Positions 8,028-15,891 of a DNA stretch of 35,939 nucleotides are shown here, in pieces (position 1 is the first letter of the stretch; every line of letters begins with the position of its first letter). The notes below the pieces were generated by a model, which saw only the letters and a program-made list of their open reading frames with translations, was not told the origin of the DNA and did no database searches. The position numbers and the translations under genes are program-made. Origin of the DNA: Acidimicrobiaceae bacterium (lineage in GTDB: Bacteria; Actinomycetota; Acidimicrobiia; Acidimicrobiales; UBA8190); NCBI GenBank assembly GCA_003151475.1, contig PLXQ01000074.1, positions 2,742 to 38,680 of the forward strand, written 5' to 3'.

Positions 8028-8599
8028 CCCCGGCCGCCACCCGCACGCGTCCGCGGCTGAAGGAGCGCTACGACACCACCACCCGGGGCGAGCTGCAGGC
8101 CACGCTGGGCCTGGCCAACACCATGGAGGTGCCGCGTCTCGAGAAGATCGTCATCAACATGGGCGTGGGCAAGGCCACCCAACAGCCGTCGCTGATCGAA
8201 GGCGCCGTGAAGGACCTCGAGGTCATCACCGGTCAGAAGCCGGTGGTCACCCGGGCCCGGAGCTCCATCGCCGCCTTCAAGCTGCGTGAGGGGATGCCCA
8301 TCGGCGCCAAGGTCACCATGCGCGGCGACCGGGCCTGGGAGTTCCTCGACCGACTCATCGCACTGGCCATCCCCCGGATCCGTGACTTCCGGGGCCTGTC
8401 GCCCACATCGTTCGACGGGCACGGCAACTACACCTTCGGGGTCACCGAGCAGCTGATCTTCCCCGAGGTCGAGTACGACCGCATCGACACCACGCGCGGC
8501 ATGGACATCACGATTTGTACCTCTGCTCGCAGCGACGCCGAAGGCCGTGCCTTCCTCGTCGCCTTCGGGTTCCCGTTCAGGCAGGAGAGCACTCAGTAA
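8024..8599 (+). CDS. rplE: 50S ribosomal protein L5
   Basis: L5 binds 5S rRNA and contacts P-site tRNA. The 191-residue product carries [59 protein letters not shown] and GRGAD-region equivalents up to the FGFPF ending, all family features. I chose ATG 8024, overlapping the rplX stop in ATGA; an upstream in-frame ATG at 8006 lies inside rplX and adds nothing conserved. Length is slightly above the usual 180 because of a short N-terminal extension. Confidence 0.96.
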   Translation: MTPAATRTRPRLKERYDTTTRGELQATLGLANTMEVPRLEKIVINMGVGKATQQPSLIEGAVKDLEVITGQKPVVTRARSSIAAFKLREGMPIGAKVTMRGDRAWEFLDRLIALAIPRIRDFRGLSPTSFDGHGNYTFGVTEQLIFPEVEYDRIDTTRGMDITICTSARSDAEGRAFLVAFGFPFRQESTQ

Positions 8600-8601
8600 C
8601 C

Positions 8602-8787
8602 ATGGCCAAGAAGGCATTGATCCAGAAGCAGCAACGCACACCCAAGTTCAAGGTCCGCGCCTACACGCGGTGCCGGCGCTGTGGACGGCCGAAGGCCGTC
8701 TTCCGCAAATTCGGGCTGTGCCGGATCTGCCTGCGCGTCATGGTCCATGCCGGGGAGATCCCCGGCGTGACCAAGGCGAGCTGGTGA
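8602..8787 (+). CDS. rpsZ: 30S ribosomal protein S14, zinc type (type Z)
   Basis: S14 is a late-assembly 30S head protein. At 61 residues this is the short zinc-binding form rather than the 100-residue zinc-free form. The four ligands are visible as C24, C27, C40 and C43 in [20 protein letters not shown]. It begins [11 protein letters not shown] and ends PGVTKASW, both typical. ATG 8602 lies two bases after the rplE stop. Organisms with this form often hold a zinc-free paralogue elsewhere under Zur control; none is in this window. The gene is often labelled rpsN. Confidence 0.96.
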   Translation: MAKKALIQKQQRTPKFKVRAYTRCRRCGRPKAVFRKFGLCRICLRVMVHAGEIPGVTKASW

Positions 8788-8803
8788 GGGGAGGGCCGCG
8801 CTC

Positions 8804-9208
8804 ATGACGATGACTGACCCCATCGCCGACATGCTGACCCGTATCCGCAACGCCAACACGGCGATGCACGACACGGTGAAGATGCCGACCTCGAAGTTGA
8901 AGGAGTCGCTGGCCGACATCCTGCAGAGCGAGGGCTACATCGGCGGCTTCGACGTCACCGCGTCGACGACCGGACCAGGAAGCGTCCTCGAGATCAAGCT
9001 CAAGTACGCGGCCGACCGGACGCGGACGATCGGTGGCATCCGCCGTGTCTCCAAGCCCGGTTTGCGTATCTACGCCCAGGCCGACCGCATGCCACGCGTC
9101 CTCGGTGGGATGGGTGTGGCTGTCGTGTCGACCAGCCAGGGCCTCATGACCGACCGGGAGGCGCGCAAGCGCCGGGTCGGGGGGGAAGTGCTCTGTTATG
9201 TCTGGTAA
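8804..9208 (+). CDS. rpsH: 30S ribosomal protein S8
   Basis: S8 binds the central domain of 16S rRNA and in E. coli represses the spc operon through an mRNA site near rplE. The 134 residues include [16 protein letters not shown], the [16 protein letters not shown] helix, [12 protein letters not shown] and the canonical GGEVLCYVW ending with [18 protein letters not shown] before it. ATG 8804 follows GAGGGGAGGG; a second ATG two codons later is possible. No clear S8-binding mimic was recognised by eye near rplE. Confidence 0.97.
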   Translation: MTMTDPIADMLTRIRNANTAMHDTVKMPTSKLKESLADILQSEGYIGGFDVTASTTGPGSVLEIKLKYAADRTRTIGGIRRVSKPGLRIYAQADRMPRVLGGMGVAVVSTSQGLMTDREARKRRVGGEVLCYVW

Positions 9209-9226
9209 CCGTCTGTCTGGTAACCG
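9199..9226 (+). repeat. 13-base direct repeat across the rpsH stop
   Basis: TGTCTGGTAACCG occurs at 9199-9211 and again at 9214-9226, a period of 15. The first copy contains the last rpsH codons and its TAA stop. The second lies in the spacer before rplF. This looks like a small tandem duplication of the gene end, with no effect on the coding frame. Confidence 0.85.
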
Positions 9227-9268
9227 CCTCGCCGGCGACGGCACTGGATCTGGCCGGGAGGTTCACTG

Positions 9269-9808
9269 ATGTCGCGCATCGGCCGCGCCCCCATCGAGGT
9301 ACCCGGTGGCGTCACCGTGACGGTTGACGGACCCATGGTCAAGGTGGCCGGGCCCCAGGGGACCTTGGAGCGCCAGTTGCCCGGAGCCATCACCATCCGC
9401 CAGGAAGACTCGAATCTGATCGTCGAGCGCCCTGACGACCAGCGCCAGAACCGGGCCCTGCACGGGCTGTCGCGGTCACTGGTGGCCAACATGGTGGTGG
9501 GGGTTACCGCCGGATTCACGAAGGAGCTCGAGATCGTGGGCGTGGGCTACCGCGCCGCCGCGCGCGGACCCGGGTCGTTGGAGCTCGCTCTGGGCTTTTC
9601 GCATCCGGTCCTCGTCGACGCCCTGGAGGGTGTCACCTTCGACGTCCCGACCCCCACCCGCATCGTGGTGAAGGGCATCGACAAGGAGAAGGTGGGCCAG
9701 GTGGCGGCCGACATCCGCAAGCTGCGCAAGCCCGAGCCCTACAAGGGCAAGGGTGTGCGCTACCTCGGTGAGCGCGTCGTGCGCAAGGCCGGGAAGGCGG
9801 CGAAGTAG
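9269..9808 (+). CDS. rplF: 50S ribosomal protein L6
   Basis: L6 lies at the base of the L7/L12 stalk, near the sarcin-ricin loop. The 179-residue product has two similar domains. The N terminus [15 protein letters not shown] and the linker [19 protein letters not shown] belong to the first. The second holds the C-terminal signature [14 protein letters not shown] at about 155-168, followed by the RKAGKAAK end. ATG 9269 lies 60 bases after rpsH, preceded by GGGAGG. Length is normal. Confidence 0.98.
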   Translation: MSRIGRAPIEVPGGVTVTVDGPMVKVAGPQGTLERQLPGAITIRQEDSNLIVERPDDQRQNRALHGLSRSLVANMVVGVTAGFTKELEIVGVGYRAAARGPGSLELALGFSHPVLVDALEGVTFDVPTPTRIVVKGIDKEKVGQVAADIRKLRKPEPYKGKGVRYLGERVVRKAGKAAK

Positions 9809-9810
9809 TC

Positions 9811-10173
9811 ATGGCTAGTACCGCTCAGAAGAAACGTGCGCTACGGATCCGGCGCCATGCCCGGGTGCGGAAGCAGATCGTGGGGACGACCGTCCGCCCG
9901 CGTCTGGCCGTATTCCGCTCCGCCCGGCACATCTCGGCCCAGGTTATCGACGACAGCACGGGGCGGACCCTGGCCGCCGCCAGCACCGTCGAGGCCACAC
10001 TGCGGACCGGCTCCGGCAACGTCGGGGCCGCCCAGAGCGTGGGCAAGCTGGTGGCCGAGCGGGCCTCGGCCGCCGGAGTGAAGCAGGTCGTCTTCGACCG
10101 TGGCGGCTTCCGTTATCACGGGCGGGTGGCCGCCCTGGCCGACGCCGCCCGCACAGCAGGACTGGAGTTCTGA
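9811..10173 (+). CDS. rplR: 50S ribosomal protein L18
   Basis: L18 binds 5S rRNA in the central protuberance together with L5. The 120 residues include the basic N terminus [19 protein letters not shown], then [20 protein letters not shown] and the conserved end [30 protein letters not shown]. The length is normal. ATG 9811 follows the rplF stop by two bases, and rpsE follows by two bases. Confidence 0.97.
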   Translation: MASTAQKKRALRIRRHARVRKQIVGTTVRPRLAVFRSARHISAQVIDDSTGRTLAAASTVEATLRTGSGNVGAAQSVGKLVAERASAAGVKQVVFDRGGFRYHGRVAALADAARTAGLEF

Positions 10174-10175
10174 CA

Positions 10176-10727
10176 ATGCTCGACGGACAATTCGAGGAGA
10201 GGACCATCCGGGTCAACCGGGTGGCCAAGGTGGTGAAGGGTGGCCGACGCTTCTCGTTCACCGCCCTCATGGTGGTGGGCGACGGCAACGGCCGGGTCGG
10301 TCTCGGTTACGGCAAGGCCAAAGAGGCGGGTCTGGCCGTCCAGAAGGGCATCGAAGAAGCCCGCAAGAACATGTTCGACGTGCCCCTGGCCGGGTCCACC
10401 ATCACGCACCCGATCATCGGCGAGGCCGGCGCCGGACGGGTGATGTTGAAGCCGGCGTCGCCCGGAACCGGAGTCATCGCCGGTGGCGCCGCGCGCGCCA
10501 TCTTGGAGATGGCCGGGATCCACGACATCTTGTGCAAGTCGCTCGGCTCTTCGAACGGGATCAACGTGGCCCACGCCACCATCGCCGGGCTCAAGTCTCT
10601 GAAGCGACCCGAGGACATCGCCCGCCTGCGCGGCAAGCCCGCCGACGAGGTCATCCCGAGAGGCGTTCTGCGGGCGTACCGCGAGCGTCAGCGCTCTTCC
10701 GATCTGTTCCAGGGGGTCGAGGCATGA
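10176..10727 (+). CDS. rpsE: 30S ribosomal protein S5
   Basis: S5 lines the mRNA entry channel with S3 and S4 and affects decoding accuracy. The 183-residue product shows the double-stranded RNA binding-like N domain ([20 protein letters not shown], then [18 protein letters not shown]) and the C domain with [15 protein letters not shown] and [12 protein letters not shown]. The helix [20 protein letters not shown] follows. Length is in range. ATG 10176 sits two bases after the rplR stop; its own stop overlaps rpmD (ATGA). Confidence 0.98.
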   Translation: MLDGQFEERTIRVNRVAKVVKGGRRFSFTALMVVGDGNGRVGLGYGKAKEAGLAVQKGIEEARKNMFDVPLAGSTITHPIIGEAGAGRVMLKPASPGTGVIAGGAARAILEMAGIHDILCKSLGSSNGINVAHATIAGLKSLKRPEDIARLRGKPADEVIPRGVLRAYRERQRSSDLFQGVEA

Positions 10728-11005
10728 CGGCGGCCGAGTCGACCGGCGACTTGTTGGTGACCCAGGTGCGCTCGGGCATCAGCACCAAGCCCAAGCACCG
10801 CGGCACCCTGCGGGCCCTGGGGCTGCGCGGGGTGGGGAAGTCGCACATCCTGCCCGACCGCCCCGAGGTGCGGGGCATGCTGGCGCGCGTCCCCCACCTG
10901 GTGACGGTGGAGCCGGCTCCGGCCGACGCGGCCGCTTCGCAGCGCCTCGCCGCGGCGGCCATCCGCCGCGCCCATCGCGCCGCCGAAGGAGGAGCCGAGT
11001 CATGA
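10724..11005 (+). CDS. rpmD: 50S ribosomal protein L30, slightly extended
   Basis: L30 is a small peripheral 50S protein. The core (about residues 8-65) reads [20 protein letters not shown], then [22 protein letters not shown] and VPHLVTVE, which is the family pattern. The family is usually about 60 residues, while this product has 93. The extra C-terminal part is Ala/Arg rich ([15 protein letters not shown]) and may be helical. ATG 10724 overlaps rpsE and the stop overlaps the rplO ATG, so the length is fixed by neighbours on both sides. Confidence 0.95.
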   Translation: MTAAESTGDLLVTQVRSGISTKPKHRGTLRALGLRGVGKSHILPDRPEVRGMLARVPHLVTVEPAPADAAASQRLAAAAIRRAHRAAEGGAES

Positions 11006-11490
11006 AGATCCACGACCTACGGCCGCCGGCCGGGTCCAACCGGCCCAAGCGCCGTGTCGGGCGCGGCATCGGAGGCAAGGGCGGCAAGACCGCGGGCCGA
11101 GGGACGAAGGGCCAACACGCCCGCAACACGGTGAAGCCGGGCTTCGAAGGTGGCCAGTTGCCGTTGGCCCAGCGGATCCCCAAGCTGAAGGGCTTCCACA
11201 ACCCTTTCCGCGTCGCTTACGCCGTGGTCAACCTCGACACGCTGGAGAACTTCGACGGGCCCGAGGCCACTCCCGTGACCCTCGAAGCGGTGGGCCTCGT
11301 CCGCAAGGGTGCCCTGGTCAAGGTGCTCGGACGCGGAGAACTGCACCGCAAGCTCCGGGTCGAGGTCCACGCCGTGTCCGTCAGTGCACGCCAGGCCATC
11401 GAGGCCGCCGGCGGCCAAGTGGAATTGTTGCCCCTTCCCTTCGGACACGGGCGGCCGCCCGCGCAGGGAAACGCACTCACCAACCGGTAG
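11002..11490 (+). CDS. rplO: 50S ribosomal protein L15
   Basis: L15 is a late-assembly 50S protein with a long basic extension into rRNA. The 162 residues include [21 protein letters not shown], the glycine-rich GGKGGKTAGRGTKGQHAR, then EGGQLPLAQRIPKLKGFHNP and the C-terminal globular domain with VSARQAIEAAGGQVELL. ATG 11002 overlaps the rpmD stop. It ends the tightly coupled run; secY follows after 57 bases. Confidence 0.97.
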   Translation: MKIHDLRPPAGSNRPKRRVGRGIGGKGGKTAGRGTKGQHARNTVKPGFEGGQLPLAQRIPKLKGFHNPFRVAYAVVNLDTLENFDGPEATPVTLEAVGLVRKGALVKVLGRGELHRKLRVEVHAVSVSARQAIEAAGGQVELLPLPFGHGRPPAQGNALTNR

Positions 11491-11509
11491 CCTCTATATC
11501 TTGGGCCAT

Positions 11510-11526
11510 CGGCGCCGAGTGCGCCG
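11510..11526 (+). promoter_or_regulatory. Hairpin in the rplO-secY spacer
   Basis: CGGCGC (11510-11515) pairs with GCGCCG (11521-11526) around CGAGT, and AAAAAG follows. The stem is short with no U tract, so it is more likely an mRNA processing or attenuation element, or chance, than a terminator. The strong secY ribosome binding site GAGGAGGGG lies just downstream. Confidence 0.3.
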
Positions 11527-11547
11527 AAAAAGCAACGAGGAGGGGCG

Positions 11548-12843
11548 GTGCTCTCGAGCCTCAAGAACATCTTCAAGGTTCCTGACCTGCGCAATAAGGT
11601 CGTTTTCACCCTTCTCATCATCGCCCTGTACCAGCTGGGGGCGAACCTGATCGTCCCCTTCGTCTCCATCTCCGAGATCCAGCAGCTCGAAGCCCAGGCC
11701 AAGCAGGCCGGGATCCTGGGATTCCTGAACCTCTTCTCCGGTGGCGGCCTGTTGCGTATGGCCCTTTTCGGTCTCGGGATCATGCCGTACATCACCAGCT
11801 CGATCATCATCCAGCTGCTGTCGACGGTGATCCCGAAGCTCGAGGAGTGGCGCGACCAGGGAGCCATCGGTCAGAAGAAGATCACTCAGACGACCCGGTA
11901 CCTCACCATCGCCCTGGCGCTGTTGCAGTCGTCCGGCCTCGTCTACGTGTTCCACAGCGGCGCCGCCGGTCTCCTGGGCTCGAACGCCGGGAACATCGAC
12001 CTGATCCCGCACTTCGACCTGTACCGGGCCGGATTCATCGTTCTGACCCTCACCGCCGGCACCGCCTTCGTCATGTGGCTGGGCGAGCTGATCACCCAGC
12101 GCGGCATCGGCAACGGCATGTCGATCATCATCTTCGCCAACGTGGTGGCGGCCATCCCCGCCGACGGCACCCTCATCTGGTCCCAAGGTGGCAAGGTGAA
12201 GTTCACCACCATCGTGGTCCTGACCTTGGTACTGCTCGTCGTCGTGGTCTTCATGGAACAGGGCCAGCGCCGGATCCCCGTCACCTTCGCCAAACGTGTG
12301 GTCGGCCGCCGAATGTACGGCGGCTCCTCCACCTACATCCCGCTCAAGGTCAACCAGTCCGGTGTGATCCCGATCATCTTCGCCAACTCGTTGCTCTACA
12401 TCCCGATCCTGCTGGCCAACGTCATCCCGTCGGTGGCGTTCCGGAACTTCGTGAACAACCGGATCACACCCACCAGCCTGGTCTACGTGCTGATGTACGG
12501 GGTCCTGATCTTCGCCTTCACCTTCTTCTACGTCTACGTGGCCTTCGACCCGCATCAGCAGGCGGACATCATCCGTAAACAAGGTGGCTACATCCCCGGT
12601 ATCCGGCCGGGACCACCCACCGAGCGCTATCTGGCCCGGATCCTCAACCGCATCACGCTGCCCGGTGGTCTGTACCTCGCCGTGGTGGCCGTGTTGCCAT
12701 CGTTGTTGATGGCCGCCTGGAAAATCAACGGCGCTCCGTTTTTCGGGACCACTCTCCTCATCGCCGTCGGCGTGTCGCTCGAGACAATGCGCCAGATCGA
12801 CAGCCAGTTGATGATGCGGAATTACGAGGGCTTCCTGAAGTAG
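11548..12843 (+). CDS. secY: Preprotein translocase subunit SecY
   Basis: SecY is the channel of the Sec translocon in the cytoplasmic membrane. The 431-residue product has ten hydrophobic segments in the usual spacing. The first is about residues 15-35; the plug region follows with FLNLFSGGGLLRMALFGLGI and the second helix with MPYITSSIIIQLL. The cytosolic loops with QRRIPVTFAKRVVGRRMYGG and the C5 loop IRKQGGYIPGIRPG, which contact SecA and ribosome, are intact. GTG 11548 has an excellent upstream GAGGAGGGG. The placement between rplO and adk is the standard spc operon order. Confidence 0.98.
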   Translation: MLSSLKNIFKVPDLRNKVVFTLLIIALYQLGANLIVPFVSISEIQQLEAQAKQAGILGFLNLFSGGGLLRMALFGLGIMPYITSSIIIQLLSTVIPKLEEWRDQGAIGQKKITQTTRYLTIALALLQSSGLVYVFHSGAAGLLGSNAGNIDLIPHFDLYRAGFIVLTLTAGTAFVMWLGELITQRGIGNGMSIIIFANVVAAIPADGTLIWSQGGKVKFTTIVVLTLVLLVVVVFMEQGQRRIPVTFAKRVVGRRMYGGSSTYIPLKVNQSGVIPIIFANSLLYIPILLANVIPSVAFRNFVNNRITPTSLVYVLMYGVLIFAFTFFYVYVAFDPHQQADIIRKQGGYIPGIRPGPPTERYLARILNRITLPGGLYLAVVAVLPSLLMAAWKINGAPFFGTTLLIAVGVSLETMRQIDSQLMMRNYEGFLK

Positions 12844-12846
12844 CGG

Positions 12847-13512
12847 ATGGTACCCGGCGTCAGGCTCGTGGTCCTGGGCAAACAAGGGGCCGGCAAGGGG
12901 ACACAGTGCGTGCGACTGTCGCATCACTACGTCGTCCCACATGTCTCTACGGGAGACATGCTGCGCGCCGCGGTCAAGACCGGGGACGAGTACGACTCCA
13001 AGGTCAAAGAGAACATGGACTCAGGTGAGCTGCTGAGCGACGACCTCATCATGGAGATGGTGGCCGAGCGTCTGGCCGAGCCCGATGCCCGGGCGCGCGG
13101 TTTCATCCTTGACGGTTGTCCCCGCACCACCCACCAGGCCGAGGCCCTGGCCGCGCTGATGGCGCCAACCGACGTCGATGTGGCCGTGGACATCGAGGTT
13201 CCCACCATCCAGGCCATGCGCCGCCTGGCCAGCCGGCGGGTGTGCATCGACTGCGGGGCCAACTACTCGGTGACCCTTCCTCCCAAGGTGAACTGGACCT
13301 GCGACGTCTGTGGTGGTGAGGTGATCCAGCGTGAGGACGACACCGAAGACTCCATCACCCGCCGGTTGGAGCTCTACGAGCGCCAGACCGCTCCTCTCAT
13401 CGACTGGTACACGAAGCGGGGGCAATTGGCCAAGGTGAACGGGATCGGCTCCCCCGACGCCGTGTTGCGACGGGTCATCAGGGCCGTCGAGGAGAGGCGG
13501 AGCCACCGGTGA
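12847..13512 (+). CDS. adk: Adenylate kinase, zinc-type LID
   Basis: Adenylate kinase interconverts ATP + AMP and 2 ADP. The P-loop is at residues 11-20 but reads GKQGAGKGTQ, where the family normally has GPPGAGKGTQ. STGDMLRAA (34-42) and FILDGCPRT (86-94, usually DGFPRT) bind AMP. The LID carries four cysteines, C133, C136, C152 and C155, a structural zinc site like that of many Gram-positive enzymes. At 221 residues it is full length. ATG 12847 follows secY by three bases with a weak ribosome binding site, so it is probably coupled to secY. Confidence 0.96.
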   Translation: MVPGVRLVVLGKQGAGKGTQCVRLSHHYVVPHVSTGDMLRAAVKTGDEYDSKVKENMDSGELLSDDLIMEMVAERLAEPDARARGFILDGCPRTTHQAEALAALMAPTDVDVAVDIEVPTIQAMRRLASRRVCIDCGANYSVTLPPKVNWTCDVCGGEVIQREDDTEDSITRRLELYERQTAPLIDWYTKRGQLAKVNGIGSPDAVLRRVIRAVEERRSHR

Positions 13513-13546
13513 GGTACCCGATGAGCCACCGGGGAGGTACCCGATG
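13501..13546 (+). repeat. 23-base tandem duplication spanning adk end and map start
   Basis: Two copies, 13501-13523 and 13524-13546, differ at one base. Each contains GAGGT followed by ACCCGATG. Copy 1 carries the adk stop; copy 2 carries the map ribosome binding site and ATG. As a result, the ATG in copy 1 (13521) opens an 8-codon frame (MSHRGGTR) whose TGA overlaps the map ATG. Confidence 0.9.
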
Positions 13547-14284
13547 AAGAGGACGGCCGACGAGATCGCCAAGATGCGCCGTGCGGGCCGGGTGGTGGCC
13601 GAGATGCACGCCGAGACACGGGCGGCGGCCAATCCCGGGGTGACCACCTTGGACCTCGACACGGTGGCCCGCGCCGTCCTCGACCGCCGCGGGGCCCGGT
13701 CGAACTTCCTGCATTACCGGGGTTTCCCGGCCGTCATCTGCACTTCGCCCAATGACATGATCGTCCACGGCATCCCCGGGGACTACGTGCTCCAGGAGGG
13801 GGACATCCTCTCCATCGACTGCGGGGCCATCGTCGAGGGGTACCACGGCGACGCCGCGTTCACGATGGCCATCGGGGAGGTGTCGGCCTCGGCCCAGCGC
13901 CTGATCGAGGTCACCGAGCGGAGCCTCTGGGCCGGCATCGAGCAGCTGCGGTCCGGGACCCGGCTGCACGAGGTGGGCCGGGCCGTCCAGGACGTGGCCG
14001 AGAAGGCGGGATTCACCGTGGTCAGGGAGTACGTGGGCCATGCCATCGGGACGGCCATGCACGAGGAACCCCAGGTGCCGAACTACTGGCCGGGCACCGG
14101 GGGCCCCATGCTGAAGGCGGGCATGGTCTTCGCCGTGGAGCCCATGGTGAACGCCGGGGGGCCCGAAACCCGGGTCCTCGACGACGGCTGGAGCGTGGTC
14201 ACGGCCGACGGCCGCCTCTCGGCCCATTTCGAGCACAGCATCGCCGTCACCGAGGACGGGCCCGAGGTCCTGACCCTCCCCTGA
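13544..14284 (+). CDS. map: Methionine aminopeptidase, type I
   Basis: This enzyme removes the start methionine from nascent proteins. The 246 residues form a pita-bread fold with all five metal ligands in place: D92 and D103 (IDCGAIVEGYHGD), H166 (VGHAIGTAMHEEP), E199 (GMVFAVEPM) and E230 (AHFEHSIAVTEDG). The catalytic-site His of the HGIPG motif is at residue 75. It has no insertion, so it is type I and lacks the N-terminal SH3-binding extension. ATG 13544 lies in the second copy of a tandem duplication that doubles the initiation region. Confidence 0.97.
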   Translation: MKRTADEIAKMRRAGRVVAEMHAETRAAANPGVTTLDLDTVARAVLDRRGARSNFLHYRGFPAVICTSPNDMIVHGIPGDYVLQEGDILSIDCGAIVEGYHGDAAFTMAIGEVSASAQRLIEVTERSLWAGIEQLRSGTRLHEVGRAVQDVAEKAGFTVVREYVGHAIGTAMHEEPQVPNYWPGTGGPMLKAGMVFAVEPMVNAGGPETRVLDDGWSVVTADGRLSAHFEHSIAVTEDGPEVLTLP

Positions 14285-14295
14285 CCCTGCCTGGC

Positions 14296-14337
14296 GGCCG
14301 CCTGGGGCCCCCCTGAGGGCCGCCTCGGGCCCTCCCT
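14296..14337 (+). terminator. GC-rich tandem repeat and hairpin after map
   Basis: Two imperfect copies of a 22-base unit starting GGCCGCCT (14296 and 14318) follow the map stop. GAGGGCC (14315-14321) pairs with GGCCCTC (14328-14334) around a 6-base loop. No U tract follows, so it may act as a Rho-assisted terminator or mRNA 3'-end stabiliser. It separates map from the infA leader. Confidence 0.4.
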
Positions 14338-14381
14338 GGCCCGGGCCCGGATTGGACCTGGCCGTCGGTGGCGGGAACCGC

Positions 14382-14567
14382 TATGCTCATAGGTCGGCTC
14401 GCCAGGCCTGACCTGGGTCTGTTCACTGCGGCTCCGGTCGTCGGTGGGTGGGTCACCACCGCTCGGACCGGGACCCCATCCGGAAGCGCATGACGAGCGG
14501 GCCGGGAGACACGGCACCTGTGGCTGGGTGCGGCGTGCCCGGAAGACAAGAACGAGGAGGAGTTCAC
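14382..14567 (+). promoter_or_regulatory. Candidate promoter element and folded leader of infA
   Basis: TATGCT (14382-14387) fits the TAnnnT -10 pattern, but no good -35 is visible at 16-18 bases. The following leader is rich in inverted repeats: CCAGG/CCTGG at 14402-14416, a two-part stem CCGGTC..CGGTGG with CCACCG..GACCGG at 14434-14471, and GGCAC/GTGCC further down. It ends in a perfect GAGGAGG (14554-14560) seven bases before the infA CTG. No gene is visible in this 283-base gap. The promoter is tentative; the hairpins are seen directly. Confidence 0.4.
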
Positions 14568-14792
14568 CTGCCAAAGCCCAAAGAGGATGCGATCGTGCTC
14601 GAAGGGACGGTCGTCGAGCCGTTGCCGAACGCCATGTTCCGCGTGGAGCTCGAGAACGGCCACAAGGTGCTGGCGCACAGCTCCGGCAAGATGCGGATGC
14701 ACCGGATCCGCATCTTGCCCGGCGATCGCGTGCAGGTGGAGATCACCCCGTATGACCTGAGCAGAGGCCGGATCACCTACCGGTACAAGTGA
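14568..14792 (+). CDS. infA: Translation initiation factor IF-1, apparent CTG start
   Basis: IF-1 occupies the ribosomal A site during initiation and aids start-codon selection. The product, 74 residues from CTG 14568, is a single OB-fold: [20 protein letters not shown], then [20 protein letters not shown] and the ending [13 protein letters not shown]. This is the full family length (71-74). GAGGAGG sits at ideal distance from the CTG. The only in-frame ATG or GTG codons lie over 30 bases upstream (GTG 14535, ATG 14490) and would add residues unlike any IF-1, running through the leader. I therefore call CTG as the start, with an N-terminal extension as the alternative. Confidence 0.9.
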   Translation: MPKPKEDAIVLEGTVVEPLPNAMFRVELENGHKVLAHSSGKMRMHRIRILPGDRVQVEITPYDLSRGRITYRYK

Positions 14793-14874
14793 GCGCCCCG
14801 CTCTGTAGCGCCCAGACGGAGTCGGCGGCGCCGGTGCTCCCCCACGGGCACAGGTAGAAACGAATAAGCAACGA

Positions 14875-14896
14875 TCCCGGGCACGAGGTTCCGGGA
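14875..14896 (+). promoter_or_regulatory. Hairpin in the infA-rpmJ spacer
   Basis: TCCCGG (14875-14880) pairs with CCGGGA (14891-14896) around a 10-base loop in the 122-base gap before rpmJ. An unusually AT-rich patch (14851-14873) precedes it and could hold a promoter -10, but I could not assign one. Nothing else is visible in the gap. Confidence 0.25.
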
Positions 14897-14914
14897 GGAT
14901 GGACAGGACGAGCA

Positions 14915-15028
14915 ATGAAGGTACGACCGAGTGTCAAGGCGATCTGTGAGAAGTGCAAGGTCATCCGTCGGCACGGAGTGGTCATGGTGATCTGCGAGAA
15001 CCCGCGGCACAAGCAGCGCCAGGGCTGA
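14915..15028 (+). CDS. rpmJ: 50S ribosomal protein L36, zinc form
   Basis: L36 is the smallest 50S protein, stabilising rRNA near the A-site finger. The 37-residue product is [14 protein letters not shown] at the start, then a basic stretch and [13 protein letters not shown]. The zinc ligands C11, C14, C27 and H32 are all present, so this is the zinc-binding (C+) form. ATG 14915 follows a purine-rich stretch (GGACAGGACGAG). Length equals the family standard. It starts the alpha-operon part of the cluster. Confidence 0.96.
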   Translation: MKVRPSVKAICEKCKVIRRHGVVMVICENPRHKQRQG

Positions 15029-15061
15029 GCGGGTCAGGACGAGGACGGGAAAGGACAGCGC

Positions 15062-15439
15062 GTGGCACGTATCTCCGGGGTGGACATCCCCCGCGAAAAG
15101 CGGCTCGAGATCTCTTTGACGTACATCTACGGCGTGGGCCGGACCCAGGCGCAGCGTGTCTGCTCCGAGACCGACACCAACCCCGACACCCGGGTACGGG
15201 ACCTGACCGACGAAGAGGTCACCCGACTGCGGACGTGGATCGACGCCAATCTGAAGGTCGAAGGTGACCTGCGCCGTGACATCGCCCAGGACATCAAGCG
15301 CAAGATGGAGATCGGGTCCTACCAGGGCATCCGCCACCGCCGGGGGCTGCCCGTCCACGGCCAGAGAACCCACACCAACGCCCGCACCCGTAAGGGCCCC
15401 AAGAAGACCGTCGCCGGCAAGAAGAAGGTTCGCAAGTAA
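15062..15439 (+). CDS. rpsM: 30S ribosomal protein S13
   Basis: S13 is in the 30S head, contacts P-site tRNA and bridges to L5. The 125 residues include [19 protein letters not shown], the helix-two-turn-helix [13 protein letters not shown], and the C-terminal tail [20 protein letters not shown] with [19 protein letters not shown] 15062 is the start that gives the family N terminus. Its TAA overlaps the rpsK ATG by one base. Nothing is unusual. Confidence 0.97.
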   Translation: MARISGVDIPREKRLEISLTYIYGVGRTQAQRVCSETDTNPDTRVRDLTDEEVTRLRTWIDANLKVEGDLRRDIAQDIKRKMEIGSYQGIRHRRGLPVHGQRTHTNARTRKGPKKTVAGKKKVRK

Positions 15440-15861
15440 TGGCCAAGACAGCCAAGACAGCCAAGACCCCCAAGTCCGCCTCGACCCGGCGTCCGCGCAA
15501 GCGCGAGCGCAAGAACGTCGCCTACGGCGTGGCCCACATCAAGAGCTCGTTCAACAACACGATCGTGAGCATCTGCGACCACGAGGGCAATGTCCTGGCC
15601 TGGGCGTCGGCCGGGAACGTCGGTTTCAAGGGGTCTCGCAAGTCCACCCCGTTCGCCGCTCAGCTGGCGGCCGAGCAGGCGGCGCGCCGGGCCATGGAAC
15701 ACGGTGTCCGCAAGGTCGACGTGCTCGTGCGCGGTCCCGGCTCGGGTCGTGAGACGGCCATCAGGTCGCTCTCTGCCGTCGGCATCGAGGTCGCCGGCAT
15801 CAAAGATGTCACCCCCATTCCTCACAACGGCTGCCGCCCCAAGAAGCGGCGCCGGGTCTGA
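15439..15861 (+). CDS. rpsK: 30S ribosomal protein S11
   Basis: S11 forms part of the 30S platform near the mRNA exit. The 140-residue product has the core from about residue 26: [58 protein letters not shown], and the strongly conserved end [18 protein letters not shown]. The N terminus is Lys/Ala/Thr rich, built from a 9-base repeat (GCCAAGACA, three near copies at 15442-15468) that encodes AKT units. ATG 15439 overlaps the rpsM stop. Confidence 0.97.
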   Translation: MAKTAKTAKTPKSASTRRPRKRERKNVAYGVAHIKSSFNNTIVSICDHEGNVLAWASAGNVGFKGSRKSTPFAAQLAAEQAARRAMEHGVRKVDVLVRGPGSGRETAIRSLSAVGIEVAGIKDVTPIPHNGCRPKKRRRV

Positions 15862-15891
15862 GGCGCGGGGACGAAGGGAGCACGACCGACC

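Noticed and set aside
11494..12942. Long - strand frame opposite secY
   Set aside because: The translation is His/Asp/Gly-rich with no domain, and secY on the + strand is unmistakable.
14448..14567. N-terminal extension of infA from an upstream ATG
   Set aside because: The added residues do not resemble IF-1, lie in the folded leader, and the perfect Shine-Dalgarno is placed for the CTG at 14568.
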